From positions 1-64,000 of the IMG/VR virus record IMGVR_UViG_3300042374_000295: a DNA stretch of 64,000 nt; one strand, 5' to 3'. Below the pieces are notes generated by a model. It saw nothing but the letters and a program-made list of their open reading frames with translations, ran no database searches and was not told the origin of the DNA. Each line of letters starts with the position of its first letter. The first letter of the stretch is position 1. Made by a program: the position numbers and the translations under genes. The DNA is from a virus. Shown piece by piece: positions 8,172 through 16,734 of this stretch.

Positions 8172-9338
8172 TTAATTCCCGTTCATATACCTTTCCCACT
8201 TCTCGGCGATAACGTCGGAGGCGTTCTTGTCTACTCTTGGGGCCGCAGGCGTCTCTACCTTTAGCTGTGAAGGGTTAGTTATTTCCTTCTCCACCTGGAG
8301 TCTTACACTGCCCTCGGTTCTTGCAGCAAGCTTACTTAGCACCGTTGATAGGTTTTTCGCTAAGACAAGGTTGTACTGTTCTGATACCGCTTCCACTAGG
8401 TTCTCCTGTGTCAACTCCAACCCGGAGCTTACCACTTTGTTTACTACTAGCTTGGCCTGTGCTTTTGCCTCTTCTGGTGTCAACTCTATATAGTCCACCG
8501 TCTCCATAATGTCTTGGCCATTTTTGTCTTTTCCCTTCGGTACTTGTACAGGTATTTTTCCAAATATTTTATCGACGTTTTGGTCAACGACTTCTTCCCA
8601 TTGCGCTTTGAGTTGTTGTCGTTGCTGAATAGATTCATTTACTGTGAGGACTGGTCCGGCTGTTTTAACCTTGCCCATAATGTCCTCGATTTCTTTTGTT
8701 GCTTGGACAGCCTTACGTTCAAGTCTGAACTGTTCCATCTCTGCCTTTTCTTCTGCCTCTTCAAGTTCTTCGCCGTAAAGGTCATCGCTTACCTGAGTCT
8801 TGTACTCACGTTTTAATGACTTTGTTAGCATATCCTTCTTGTCAATTAGTGACGGATCCTTTAAGATCTCCGCCAATACTAGTGCCTCGATTGGATCCTT
8901 AGTCTCAGCTGCGTCAAACTGTTTTACTTGTTTAATAAAGCTAGCGTCTTCGATTCCTGTCTGAGCAGCGAATGTGTTCATCTCCTCCAAGTTCTTAGAG
9001 TGGAACTTTGCAATTGACTGTCCCTTTAGTTCATCAAATTGAGTCCTTGCCTCTTGTAGGCTTGGTAGCTCACTTAGAACTCCCTTAAATGACTCCAACT
9101 CGTCTAGAGTAGTAAAGTTCATTCCAAAGGTTTCGTTGATTGTCTGGAGCCTTGTGTCGTCACCCGTAGGCGTAACAACTGGTCCCGTTGATGCAGGTGG
9201 ATCATTGCTGATTCGTCCTGTTAATTCTGTTGGCTCAGTCGGTGTGACTGGGGCAACTGTCTCACTAGGTGCGTCTGGACTGGCTGGTGTCTCTAACGCG
9301 CTTAGGAAGTTTGCTTTTTCTTGATCAAATTCTCCCAT
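8172..9338 (-). CDS. Probable capsid scaffold protein
   Basis: The 388-residue product is highly charged and largely helical. Residues 15-60 are Pro/Thr-rich and disordered (TPASPDAPSETVAP). Residues about 170-215 form an acidic coiled-coil stretch (GEELEEAEEKAEMEQFRLERK), and the C-terminus is short and charged (EKWERYMNGN). A disordered, coiled-coil protein immediately upstream of the capsid gene is the usual arrangement of a scaffold. It has its own late-type promoter at 9356-9386. No protease domain is visible. Confidence 0.7.
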   Translation of the reverse strand: MGEFDQEKANFLSALETPASPDAPSETVAPVTPTEPTELTGRISNDPPASTGPVVTPTGDDTRLQTINETFGMNFTTLDELESFKGVLSELPSLQEARTQFDELKGQSIAKFHSKNLEEMNTFAAQTGIEDASFIKQVKQFDAAETKDPIEALVLAEILKDPSLIDKKDMLTKSLKREYKTQVSDDLYGEELEEAEEKAEMEQFRLERKAVQATKEIEDIMGKVKTAGPVLTVNESIQQRQQLKAQWEEVVDQNVDKIFGKIPVQVPKGKDKNGQDIMETVDYIELTPEEAKAQAKLVVNKVVSSGLELTQENLVEAVSEQYNLVLAKNLSTVLSKLAARTEGSVRLQVEKEITNPSQLKVETPAAPRVDKNASDVIAEKWERYMNGN

Positions 9339-9355
9339 ACAATTGTAATATTGTG

Positions 9356-9386
9356 CAAAGTAAGAGAATTTATGTCTTGGTTGTTA
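9356..9386 (-). promoter_or_regulatory. Late-type promoter of scaffold and capsid genes
   Basis: On the minus strand TAACAAC (9380-9386) is followed after exactly 16 bp by TTACTTTG (9356-9363), one mismatch from TAnnTTTG. The scaffold ATG is 18 bp past the -7 box. Confidence 0.68.
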
Positions 9387-9683
9387 CATTTTTGTTAAAT
9401 AAGTCAAGCATATGCATAGGTGTCCCATTATCCGTGAAGGAGTAGAACGGGAAACTGTTCAGCTATTTATGCACTTCCGACCGTGTCCAATTCTTATGTA
9501 TTCTCTAGTATAACCTAGAATGGAGGTTTCGTTTATTGATTTAGAACCTTTCGGCTTCACGTGCCTGTTGTCAGGTTGGACAGAGCAGGACTTTGTTAAA
9601 TCAATATCATAAATAACAGTTTTTTTAAGGTCTACGGTTCACAAGTTTTTGGTAAGGTACTAGATATCAACCCACTTTTGACA

Positions 9684-9785
9684 ATAAAAAAACCCCAAGT
9701 AGCGGAATTACTTAGGGCTTTCTAAACGGTTGTAACGGATCACTCCCGTAAAAAGAACTTCTATTGCAATTCCGCTACAATAATC
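9684..9785 (-). ncRNA. Probable small RNA 2 (own promoter and terminator)
   Basis: A promoter (9791-9822) should start transcription near 9785. About 100 nt downstream, the hairpin CCCTAAGTA/TACTTGGGG followed by seven T forms an intrinsic terminator (9684-9717). Near the 5' end, GTAGCGGAATT (minus strand, 9768-9778) is perfectly complementary over 11 nt to AATTCCGCTAC (9699-9709), which includes the terminator loop and one stem arm. The RNA can therefore close a long stem or form the terminator, but not both. No ORF is present. Function unknown. Confidence 0.62.
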
Positions 9786-9790
9786 TGGTA

Positions 9791-9822
9791 CAAAATAACA
9801 CAATAGTTTTCATATATGCAAA
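9791..9822 (-). promoter_or_regulatory. TTTGCAT-type promoter of small RNA 2
   Basis: On the minus strand TTTGCAT (9816-9822) is followed after 17 bp by TTATTTTG (9791-9798), one mismatch to TAnnTTTG. Confidence 0.6.
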
Positions 9823-9922
9823 TATTTTATTACTAAATTTACTAAACCTGTAAAAAACTTGATATAATTTGTCTTAAAATTACCCATTCTGTCTTAAAAT
9901 ATTTCATATCGCAATATAAAAT

Positions 9923-9983
9923 AAAAAAACCCAAGCAGTGAAGTACTTGGGAATCTTTAATGATACAAATGTTTAGTTTTGTA
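9923..9983 (-). ncRNA. Probable small RNA 1 (own promoter and terminator)
   Basis: A near-perfect promoter (9990-10020) should start transcription near 9983. The hairpin CCCAAG (9946-9951 on the minus strand)/CTTGGG (9930-9935) followed by seven T terminates it about 60 nt later. The terminator hairpin resembles that of small RNA 2 (AAGTACTTCACTGCTTGGG against AAGTAATTCCGCTACTTGGGG), which suggests duplication. No ORF is present. Confidence 0.62.
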
Positions 9984-9989
9984 AGACTG

Positions 9990-10020
9990 CAAATATAAAC
10001 CTAAAAGTTTAAAATGCAAA
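9990..10020 (-). promoter_or_regulatory. TTTGCAT-type promoter of small RNA 1
   Basis: On the minus strand TTTGCAT (10014-10020) is followed after 16 bp by TATATTTG (9990-9997), a perfect match to both boxes. It begins 20 bp past the stop of the preceding small gene. Confidence 0.75.
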
Positions 10021-10039
10021 ATAAATATTAACTTTTAAG

Positions 10040-10183
10040 TTAACCCTGGCCCACATTTTTCTTGAAATAGTTTTTGCTATTCTTGTTTGTTGACTGTTTT
10101 GCCTTTGCGTGTATACCTTTATTGGTCTTCTTGCTCTTTACCTTAAAGGTTGCTGTCGTTGCTGTTGCTTTCTTTGCTGCCAT
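10040..10183 (-). CDS. Small basic protein following the portal gene
   Basis: This 47-residue, Lys-rich protein reads MAAKKATATTATFKVKSK and ends KNYFKKNVGQG. The ATG overlaps the portal stop codon (TAATG), so translation is probably coupled. I recall similar short basic proteins with a KNSKNY...GQG ending next to portal or terminase genes of Bacteroidota phages. The role is unknown; DNA binding or a packaging accessory is possible from its charge. Confidence 0.75.
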   Translation of the reverse strand: MAAKKATATTATFKVKSKKTNKGIHAKAKQSTNKNSKNYFKKNVGQG

Positions 10184-12660
10184 TATACTTGTGGTGGTTG
10201 TTGAGGTTGTCCTTGTTGTTGCATCATTTGTTGTTGTTGTTGTAGAGCGGCCTGTTGCTGTTGTTGCATCATCTGTTGTTCATTTTGCTTCTCAGACAGG
10301 TCGTGCTGGTGCTGCATATCGATCGCCTTCATTGTGGCCTGGTTGTCTACCTGCATACCCTGAGTCAGTCTAATCTCGTCCATCTTGAAGTAGTGCTGCA
10401 TCTCTAGTGTCTTGCGCTTTTCTTCGTTTTCATGAGTTATCTTAGCCATCTCAGCGTCTATAATAGCCTGCTCCTGCTCACCTTTTTGTTGTTGTAGCAT
10501 TTGGTTCTGTTGACCTTGCTGCTCGATAGCCATCTGACTCTGTTGCTCTTGTTGCTTTGTTACAATTTGTTCCCTGTTAGCAATATAAGCCTGTGCCATC
10601 TTTAGCATACCCTTATTTACAAAGTCCTGTACAATTAAATAGTCAGAGTAACTTAGTAATGGAACACCTTGTCTTCCTACGCGCATAGCCTCCAATGCTG
10701 CCTGCAATAACGCCTGCTTTTCCTGTTGGTCAGGTTTTGCCTCAATCCTTACGTTGAACATTGCGTTGTTTATCTCTGCACCAATCTTTAAGGTTTGAGT
10801 TATACTAGATCCAAGGGCCTTGTAGTAACTTAGCTCGTAAGCACCGTTGTATTTAACAAGTAACTGTATTCTTAGTGCAGCGTTTCTAAACGATCTCTCC
10901 TTAATTGTAATGTACGCTGAGTACATAGGCCTCAATGTTGTGGATGTTGCCTGTAGTGACATCTCTGACACACCAACCGACTGGTCACGCATGGGAGACG
11001 TAGCGTCAGCAACGCTACTTATACCTATTATCTGACGGATCATGTTAATATCGCTAGACATCAACATCAAAAATTCCTGTCCTGCGTTACCTAGACCACC
11101 CTGCAACTCCTGTATAGGCTTGTAGTTTGTCTGTGACGGCATATAGGTCCTGTGGGTTGTAGCCTGGTACAGTATGTCACCCGTCTGATTCCTTATTTTA
11201 AGCACCTCTAGAGGCGTTAACTTATTGTTACCTATGCTCACGTTCAACAACGATCCGTACTCTATTGCTAGACCGTTAGGTGCAGCCTTGGCCTTTGCGT
11301 TCTGTAGCTTTAACCATGACAACTGAATGCTATCCAATAAAGGTATCATCCTCTTAACCATGCTACCAGACTTCATCTTGTAGGCGTGGAAGCTTAGGTT
11401 AGCCTCTGATGGTGTTGGTCTAGGAATGTCAAACTGGTGACCGTAGTCCCAGGCGTACTCTGTTCCAACTATCCACTTGCACTTGTAGACCATTAAGGTC
11501 TTGCTTATGTTTGTCTTTCTCTTGTCTCCCGTCCTTACCTTGCCAAACTCGTCCCTGTGTACCACTGTCTCTCCCTTAGAGTTTGTTCTCTCCGTGGTGT
11601 ACTTAAGGTCGTCCGACTTGTACTCGCAGTCTAATACACATATTCTAAATGTGTCGTACTCGTATCTACCAAACTGGTCAATGTACCAGTTGTTTATAAT
11701 TGCCGGGTTGTTGTAGTGGTTAATTGACTTCTGTGCTATCTCTACCAACTCCTCCTCTGTAAACTGAGGTGTGCCGTCTGGCTTGTTCATAGCCCTAACC
11801 TCTGCAATGGTGTAGAATATATACTCACCTGCAAACGGCATATTCTTAAACTCTGACTGGTGGACGTATGGTATAACGCACAGTGCAGGATCGCAGTATC
11901 TAATCTTAATCTTCTGAGTCATTGGATCTAGATAGTCTTTAGCAACCGCAACACCTAACTCAAACAAGTCTTCAAATAATTTTCTTTTTACTTCCTTCCA
12001 CTCTGAAAGGTATGCCGTGTAGCGTAGTGCCTCCTCTATTGATATCTCACTCTTAAGCCTGAAGCCTCCCATTGAGGCAAACATCTCAAGCTCTTTAAGT
12101 GTGTCTGGAACGTAGTCTGGAGTTTGTTGTGTTATACCGGCCGCGTTCATGTAGTCTATAATATCACTCAATTCTTTGTTGGCCCATAGCATCCACTTGT
12201 CCTGCTCTTTTTGTGCGCTAGACTTCTCGTCAACGCCGTCGGCATAGATGTCGTGCTCCATGTCCTCAAATGTTCCAAGGATTACGTTCTTAAAGTTTGG
12301 TGCAACGGATAGTATCTCCCAGTTGATGTTCATGTAGCCCTGTCTAACAAAGTCAGACGGCTGTTGAACGGGACTGCTTGTTGAGACAGCTCCTGCCGGT
12401 ACTGTTGGCGTTGGACGTTTGGTTATTCCAAGCCAGTCCATGTACTGGAGCTTATCCTGGTTACCGTTACCATACGCGCGGTATCTTGCAAACAGGTCAA
12501 CGTCAGAATAGTTTATCCCTGTTAAGTTGTTTCTGTACAACGTGTGTATTGCCTGGCAGTACTGTACGTTCCAGTCTTTCTTTAGTTTTATAGCAGGATC
12601 TACGCTATGTGACGGGAAGTTATACGCCCCGGTTGTACTATTGTTGTTAAAATTCTCCAT
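10183..12660 (-). CDS. Portal protein
   Basis: The 825-residue protein follows the large terminase with a TAATG overlap, the standard terminase-portal arrangement. The core contains segments typical of a portal clip and wing, such as MKSGSMVKRMIPLLDSIQLS and a long helix at about 440-460. From about residue 690 the C-terminus is a Gln-rich, low-complexity helical tail (long runs of Gln with Met), which is probably disordered or coiled and faces the head interior. The length is at the upper end for portals. Assignment rests on order, size and general pattern. Confidence 0.82.
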   Translation of the reverse strand: MENFNNNSTTGAYNFPSHSVDPAIKLKKDWNVQYCQAIHTLYRNNLTGINYSDVDLFARYRAYGNGNQDKLQYMDWLGITKRPTPTVPAGAVSTSSPVQQPSDFVRQGYMNINWEILSVAPNFKNVILGTFEDMEHDIYADGVDEKSSAQKEQDKWMLWANKELSDIIDYMNAAGITQQTPDYVPDTLKELEMFASMGGFRLKSEISIEEALRYTAYLSEWKEVKRKLFEDLFELGVAVAKDYLDPMTQKIKIRYCDPALCVIPYVHQSEFKNMPFAGEYIFYTIAEVRAMNKPDGTPQFTEEELVEIAQKSINHYNNPAIINNWYIDQFGRYEYDTFRICVLDCEYKSDDLKYTTERTNSKGETVVHRDEFGKVRTGDKRKTNISKTLMVYKCKWIVGTEYAWDYGHQFDIPRPTPSEANLSFHAYKMKSGSMVKRMIPLLDSIQLSWLKLQNAKAKAAPNGLAIEYGSLLNVSIGNNKLTPLEVLKIRNQTGDILYQATTHRTYMPSQTNYKPIQELQGGLGNAGQEFLMLMSSDINMIRQIIGISSVADATSPMRDQSVGVSEMSLQATSTTLRPMYSAYITIKERSFRNAALRIQLLVKYNGAYELSYYKALGSSITQTLKIGAEINNAMFNVRIEAKPDQQEKQALLQAALEAMRVGRQGVPLLSYSDYLIVQDFVNKGMLKMAQAYIANREQIVTKQQEQQSQMAIEQQGQQNQMLQQQKGEQEQAIIDAEMAKITHENEEKRKTLEMQHYFKMDEIRLTQGMQVDNQATMKAIDMQHQHDLSEKQNEQQMMQQQQQAALQQQQQMMQQQGQPQQPPQV

Positions 12661-14840
12661 TAGTAATTATATGTCTCTACAAAGGTATAGTTAATTTCAA
12701 TATCTTGTTTTTGTTGCTTTTGTATATCCGGCAGGTAGTGGCTTATGCCTAGCATGGCGTATCCCCCTGCGGTAAACATATCAAAGTTCGTCATATCGTC
12801 CACCCCCTTGATATCCCTCACCTCTATTAGTAGTTGAGAGTGTTTCTCCTTCATGACGTGCCTCTCTATATAGGTCTGGTAGAGCTGAAATATTTTTTGT
12901 TTAACCTTTTCAGTAGTGTCACCACCTGCTATCATGTCGTGCTTACCCTTCTCCTGCCTGTGGATTAACATTGCGCCGTATCCGTTCTCCTCAAAGTGCT
13001 CCCTGACGAATGGCACGTTTGTCTCTGGGAACATTGGACAGCCCCAGTACACGCACATCATAATCATGTCGTCTCCATACTCCGGCTTTGTGTCTGGTCT
13101 GAACGAGTAGGTGCAGACAAACCTGTTGCTCTGCCACTCCTCGAATGGTTTCTCAAACGGATCCAGCATAATGTCGTGGCCCCAGAACACAGCACCTGCA
13201 CCGTTGGACCTTTTCTTACCCTTGGTTGTGTTAGCCTTGAACGGATCCGCACCTGCGCAGAACTGTACGTTGTCGGCCACGAATGACTCTATGTTAGAGT
13301 CCCAGGTAACCCTGTTGGCCTTGTCTGCCGTTAGTTGGTATGACATCTCAAACCTTCCGTTCTCGTGCGGTATAAACTTAACACCACTCTGGTACGGTGT
13401 TCCTATCCACTCAAAGTTACCCTTTACTGTCCCCGTCGGATCGCTTGCAATCTCGTCAAGCCTGTCCTCTATCTTGGATATGTTAAAGAATGGATCCTTT
13501 GAGTTGGATCTGAAGCATCCCCTGTACGTTGTCGGGTGTTCACGCTGAAATTGTAGCAGCTTGTCCTTCTTTGGTAGAGTCTTTAGGTAGTCTATTGTGT
13601 TGAGGATGTGCTCCTTAGCTCCAACCGTTCCCTTTATATCTTTAGCCTGTTGCTCTGTTGGGTTCTCAATAACGCTGTTGCCGTACCTGTCAATGTAACC
13701 CTCTAGTCCGTCCCATGTAGGTGTGAACAGGACGTATAAACCTGTAGCGGTCTGGCCGTTTGCGCTACGCTTCCCAAACTGGGAATTTTCGCACAGCTCC
13801 CTGAACTGCTCACCACCACCTAGCTCCATCTCACCCACCGTTGAGGTGTGTATACTGAAACCGTGTATCTTTGTGCCGGCTCCAGTTGACAGACACAGCT
13901 GAGCAACCTCCCACCTCTTGTTAATGTCTATGCTTGCCGCCTTACCAACCTCCTCGTGGTGGTAGAAGTAGAGCTTTGTTCCGTCATAGGCTGTCTCTAT
14001 AGAGGACCTAAAACTTATCTCACTACCTAAGGACTTGTTTGACTTGTACTTAATACCTGCCTTACCCCTGGACGATGCCGCCCTGAACGCTAGGAGTGCC
14101 TTTGGATCGTCGCCACCGTTGTGGTTGGGCTTGAAGAAGAATGGCATACTGCGCCATGGGTCTATGATGTGTTTCTGGAATACGTCCTTGCCGGAGTCGT
14201 CCGTCATTGACTGAATACCACCACGGGCCTTTATTAGTAGTGTTATAATGCAGTAGTGTATGCAACTAGTCTTGTAGGTTGCGCCCTCGCGCCTGTGCTT
14301 GGGGTAAACAAACCCGTAACACTTTGGATCGTTGTGGCAGTACCTTGCAAAGTGGAAGAAACGTCTGTCCCTGTCACGATACTCAGGCAGGCCGTGGTCC
14401 AACTCAAAGTAGTTTAAGTAAAAATAGTGCCAACCGTCAATATAAGTAGGGACTCCGTTGTTAAAGAACCAGTAACCGTCTAGCCTGCGCCTCCACTCCC
14501 TCTTTATGAACTTAAGTTCCTCCTTGTAGTATTCGGGTTGCTCCTCCATTCTGCCCCATATCTCGTCCTGCGTTAGGAAGTAGCCGTCCTCGTCCTGGGT
14601 CTGTTGCAGCTCAATTATTTTGGATGGGACAATGGTCCTCTCAAACTTTTGGCCTTGAGCCAATTGGCCAAAACCAGGTATTTTATTGAGTTCTGGCGGA
14701 CTTGGTAGCGTAACCCTTATCGTGTCAAGGTCCTTGTCCTCCTCGTTGAAGTCAATAAACTCTTGAGCAGGCCCGTAGGTCTCAAGCACCTTAGCCTTGA
14801 CTCCCCACCTCTTTGCGTTCCTTACTATATCAATATCCAT
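12660..14840 (-). CDS. terL: Terminase large subunit
   Basis: This 726-residue packaging motor has a preceding segment GVPTYIDGWHYFYLNYF (about 129-145), a deviant Walker A-like loop PKHRREGATYKTS (180-192), an HHEE motif (294-297) as the Walker B/catalytic Glu candidate, and AGADPF (529-534), whose Asp532 should be the first metal ligand of the RNase H-like nuclease. The C-terminus has GGYAMLGISHYL. An N-terminal extension of about 100 residues precedes the ATPase. The start overlaps the preceding gene by 11 bp. Confidence 0.9.
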   Translation of the reverse strand: MDIDIVRNAKRWGVKAKVLETYGPAQEFIDFNEEDKDLDTIRVTLPSPPELNKIPGFGQLAQGQKFERTIVPSKIIELQQTQDEDGYFLTQDEIWGRMEEQPEYYKEELKFIKREWRRRLDGYWFFNNGVPTYIDGWHYFYLNYFELDHGLPEYRDRDRRFFHFARYCHNDPKCYGFVYPKHRREGATYKTSCIHYCIITLLIKARGGIQSMTDDSGKDVFQKHIIDPWRSMPFFFKPNHNGGDDPKALLAFRAASSRGKAGIKYKSNKSLGSEISFRSSIETAYDGTKLYFYHHEEVGKAASIDINKRWEVAQLCLSTGAGTKIHGFSIHTSTVGEMELGGGEQFRELCENSQFGKRSANGQTATGLYVLFTPTWDGLEGYIDRYGNSVIENPTEQQAKDIKGTVGAKEHILNTIDYLKTLPKKDKLLQFQREHPTTYRGCFRSNSKDPFFNISKIEDRLDEIASDPTGTVKGNFEWIGTPYQSGVKFIPHENGRFEMSYQLTADKANRVTWDSNIESFVADNVQFCAGADPFKANTTKGKKRSNGAGAVFWGHDIMLDPFEKPFEEWQSNRFVCTYSFRPDTKPEYGDDMIMMCVYWGCPMFPETNVPFVREHFEENGYGAMLIHRQEKGKHDMIAGGDTTEKVKQKIFQLYQTYIERHVMKEKHSQLLIEVRDIKGVDDMTNFDMFTAGGYAMLGISHYLPDIQKQQKQDIEINYTFVETYNY

Positions 14841-15468
14841 CCTCGTCGTCTGTTACAGATTCTGCAATTCCTTTCTCTCTTATGTCCTGCGCAATGTCCT
14901 CAGGTGATAGTCGGAGCTTGTCGCTATTGATTGACTTGTACAGGGACTTTAGTAAACCCTTGTCCTGGTCGTGCTCTAGGATGTCGTTGATTGCTACCTC
15001 ATACGCAACCTTTGTCTTCTCAAGGTCCGTGATTTTAGCTGACTGTCCAAGTAGAACGTCCTTTAAAATCTGATAGTACATTGTTTCTAGTAGCACAACG
15101 TGGGAGTAACCTACGTTACAGTGCAACTTTACAAACGCTACAATCATGTCAGCCACGTTAGGACTTCTTCCCTGTAGCACATCTTCCACCTCTGGGGCAA
15201 ATGTCTTGCCTTCCAGGCCGTACCCTGCGTCAATTATTGCACGTACCTTTCTCTGTGTGATGTCCTTGTACTTAACCCTGTAGGGTGAGTTTTTGTCGTA
15301 CACATATGCTATGTATTTGATAATCTTATTGTTATCTAAATTCTTTAGCTTTTTCTCAAACTCTGAGTAGAGCCTAAGTTCTGGGAACTGTGTTAAAAAA
15401 CTTACGCCCTCGTCAGCTGCGTAAACATTAAACATCATTCGTTTGAAGTCGTCGGGAGTAAATTCCAT
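14830..15468 (-). CDS. Conserved-context protein upstream of terL (small terminase candidate)
   Basis: This 212-residue, mostly helical protein starts MEFTPDDFKRMMFNVYAADEG and ends with a very acidic tail (SVTDDEDGY). It overlaps terL by 11 bp. Position, size and helical composition fit a small terminase subunit, but no DNA-binding motif is clear. A -7-like TAACTTTG sits 6 bp before its ATG. The assignment is inference. Confidence 0.6.
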   Translation of the reverse strand: MEFTPDDFKRMMFNVYAADEGVSFLTQFPELRLYSEFEKKLKNLDNNKIIKYIAYVYDKNSPYRVKYKDITQRKVRAIIDAGYGLEGKTFAPEVEDVLQGRSPNVADMIVAFVKLHCNVGYSHVVLLETMYYQILKDVLLGQSAKITDLEKTKVAYEVAINDILEHDQDKGLLKSLYKSINSDKLRLSPEDIAQDIREKGIAESVTDDEDGY

Positions 15469-15478
15469 TATTGCAAAG

Positions 15479-16039
15479 TTACGATTTATTTTTTATCTTG
15501 TTTCTATTTGAGGTCATTGACATGGGCCTGGTGTTGTCCTTGATCTTTTGTATTACTGATTCTGGTATCTTTAGCTCGGTGTCGTTGTTCATTACAACCT
15601 TACCAAGTGGGTACTCGTAGTTTAGGGTGAGCACTATCTTGGTGTCCTGGAACTCGTACTTTGTTATGCAGTACGCCTCGGTTGATTTTATTAGTATGTG
15701 CCCGAAATCTATTTCGATACGATTAGATACGCAAATATCCATAAGCAGATACGCAGAAAGTTTCCTAATAGAAAACAATTTGAAGTCTGTGCGTATGTTT
15801 ATCCTGGCCTTGTTGTGCCTGAGCACTTCCTTCATTGTAGCCCGGCTAACTATTGGTGCCCGTATCTTGGCCAAGGTTCTTAGTACCATCATCCTCTTCC
15901 TGCACTGGTAGTAAGGTGTTCCGCAGTGGTTGTAGTGCCAGCCCTTGTCGTAACCTACGCTTGCGGCAAAGTCATGCAACTCCTTGAACCCGTCTGCCGG
16001 GTTGTCGCTCGCAAAGATATATAGGTCTGTGTAGATCAC
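15479..16039 (-). CDS. Unknown protein, N-terminus resembling DUF4031
   Basis: The 186-residue product probably starts with GTG at 16039, which overlaps the TGA of the nuclease gene (GTGA) right behind AAGGAG, one of the few Shine-Dalgarno-like sequences here. The N-terminal 50 residues (ASDNPADGFKELHDFAASVGY...HYNHCGTPYYQCRKR) resemble small DUF4031-type proteins. The rest is not recognised and ends in a basic tail (NRNKIKNKS). The family match is weak. Confidence 0.6.
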   Translation of the reverse strand: MIYTDLYIFASDNPADGFKELHDFAASVGYDKGWHYNHCGTPYYQCRKRMMVLRTLAKIRAPIVSRATMKEVLRHNKARINIRTDFKLFSIRKLSAYLLMDICVSNRIEIDFGHILIKSTEAYCITKYEFQDTKIVLTLNYEYPLGKVVMNNDTELKIPESVIQKIKDNTRPMSMTSNRNKIKNKS

Positions 16040-16461
16040 TCCTTCATGTAGGTGTTGATTATCTTGACGGCCATGTCAAGGCTCCAGCAGAACTCAGCCT
16101 TGTAGCCTAGAGACCTTAGATTCCTAAGTGCCCTGTCCTGCTCCTCAAGGTGGTCGTATACTTCCGTGACTACTCCGCCTGTCTTTACCTTGACTATCTG
16201 CTTCTTCAGCTCTCCGTCAATTTTGTATGGCGTCACCTGCTTCAGCTCTAGGAACAGTCCGCTGTATCCATTACTTGGCTTGAATATCATAAGATCAGGA
16301 CAAGAAAAATTTTTTTTCTGAATTGATTTATTTCTAACTCTTTGTGGAATAGTTAAATTAATGTTTGATATTGCGTCTGACAGGAACGGTATGTCCGTGT
16401 ACTGCATCTCCAGGAACTTGCATATGGCAGCCTGTAGTTTAAATTCTGTGTGTGTTGCCAT
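16036..16461 (-). CDS. VRR-NUC domain nuclease
   Basis: The 141-residue protein has the stand-alone VRR-NUC layout: an N-terminal helix, then CPDLMIF and YSGLFLELKQV (Asp and Glu-x-Lys of the PD-(D/E)xK site), and finally HLEEQDRALRNLRSLGYKAEFCWS. Phage members are thought to act as structure-specific or Holliday-junction nucleases during replication or packaging. The ATG overlaps the stop of the preceding 54-residue gene (TAATG). Confidence 0.85.
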   Translation of the reverse strand: MATHTEFKLQAAICKFLEMQYTDIPFLSDAISNINLTIPQRVRNKSIQKKNFSCPDLMIFKPSNGYSGLFLELKQVTPYKIDGELKKQIVKVKTGGVVTEVYDHLEEQDRALRNLRSLGYKAEFCWSLDMAVKIINTYMKE

Positions 16462-16625
16462 TAGTATACTCTGTATTTATATTTTCTTAGCTGTACCTTG
16501 CGCGCGAAACGCAGCCACTTGAATCCAATGTAGTAGATCTTTAGGCTATTGTTTCCATATATGTAAACACTTGGAGTCAGGTAGAACTCCCCTATCATAA
16601 AGTCTTTAGTTATCTGTATGTGCAT
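16461..16625 (-). CDS. Hypothetical 54-residue basic protein
   Basis: The frame starts with ATG at 16625 (MHIQITKDFMIGEFYL) and ends LRKYKYRVY. It is rich in Tyr and basic at the C-terminus. The TAATG overlap with the nuclease start supports real translation. Family unknown. Confidence 0.65.
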   Translation of the reverse strand: MHIQITKDFMIGEFYLTPSVYIYGNNSLKIYYIGFKWLRFARKVQLRKYKYRVY

Positions 16626-16734
16626 ATAATAATGTGCAATTTGGTGTTTTTATATGTTTTTACATATTATATTATACCCGTATGCGTACAATACCTTACA
16701 TTAAGGCCTGTTTTATACCTTAACGGGGGGTTTA

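Larger units (their letters stand above)
9339..10039. other. Noncoding gap between portal operon and scaffold gene
   Basis: This 700-bp gap has no plausible protein gene. It holds two complete promoter-terminator units read leftward (small RNAs described separately), a GTCTTAAAAT direct repeat (9871-9880 and 9891-9900, 20-bp period), a perfect 9-bp inverted repeat (ATTGATTTA 9535-9543/TAAATCAAT 9597-9605) enclosing 53 nt with further pairing, and the scaffold promoter. Confidence 0.75.

Noticed and set aside
9535-9605. Possible hammerhead ribozyme (CTGACAA...GAAA on the minus strand)
   Set aside because: The catalytic core needs CUGAnGA; here it reads CUGACAA, losing an essential G, and the stems do not fit.
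13064-14265. Several 60-145 codon frames overlapping terL on both strands
   Set aside because: They are antisense or frame-shifted images of the well-supported terminase gene.
15474-15505. Late-type promoter before the gene starting at 15468
   Set aside because: TAACTTTG is a good -7 box, 6 bp from the ATG, but GAAACAA stands in place of TAACAAC at 16 bp, so I did not count it in the family.
16701-16723. TTAAGG/CCTTAA inverted repeat downstream of the GroES-like gene
   Set aside because: Only 6 bp with an 11-nt loop and no T-run on either side; too weak to call a terminator.
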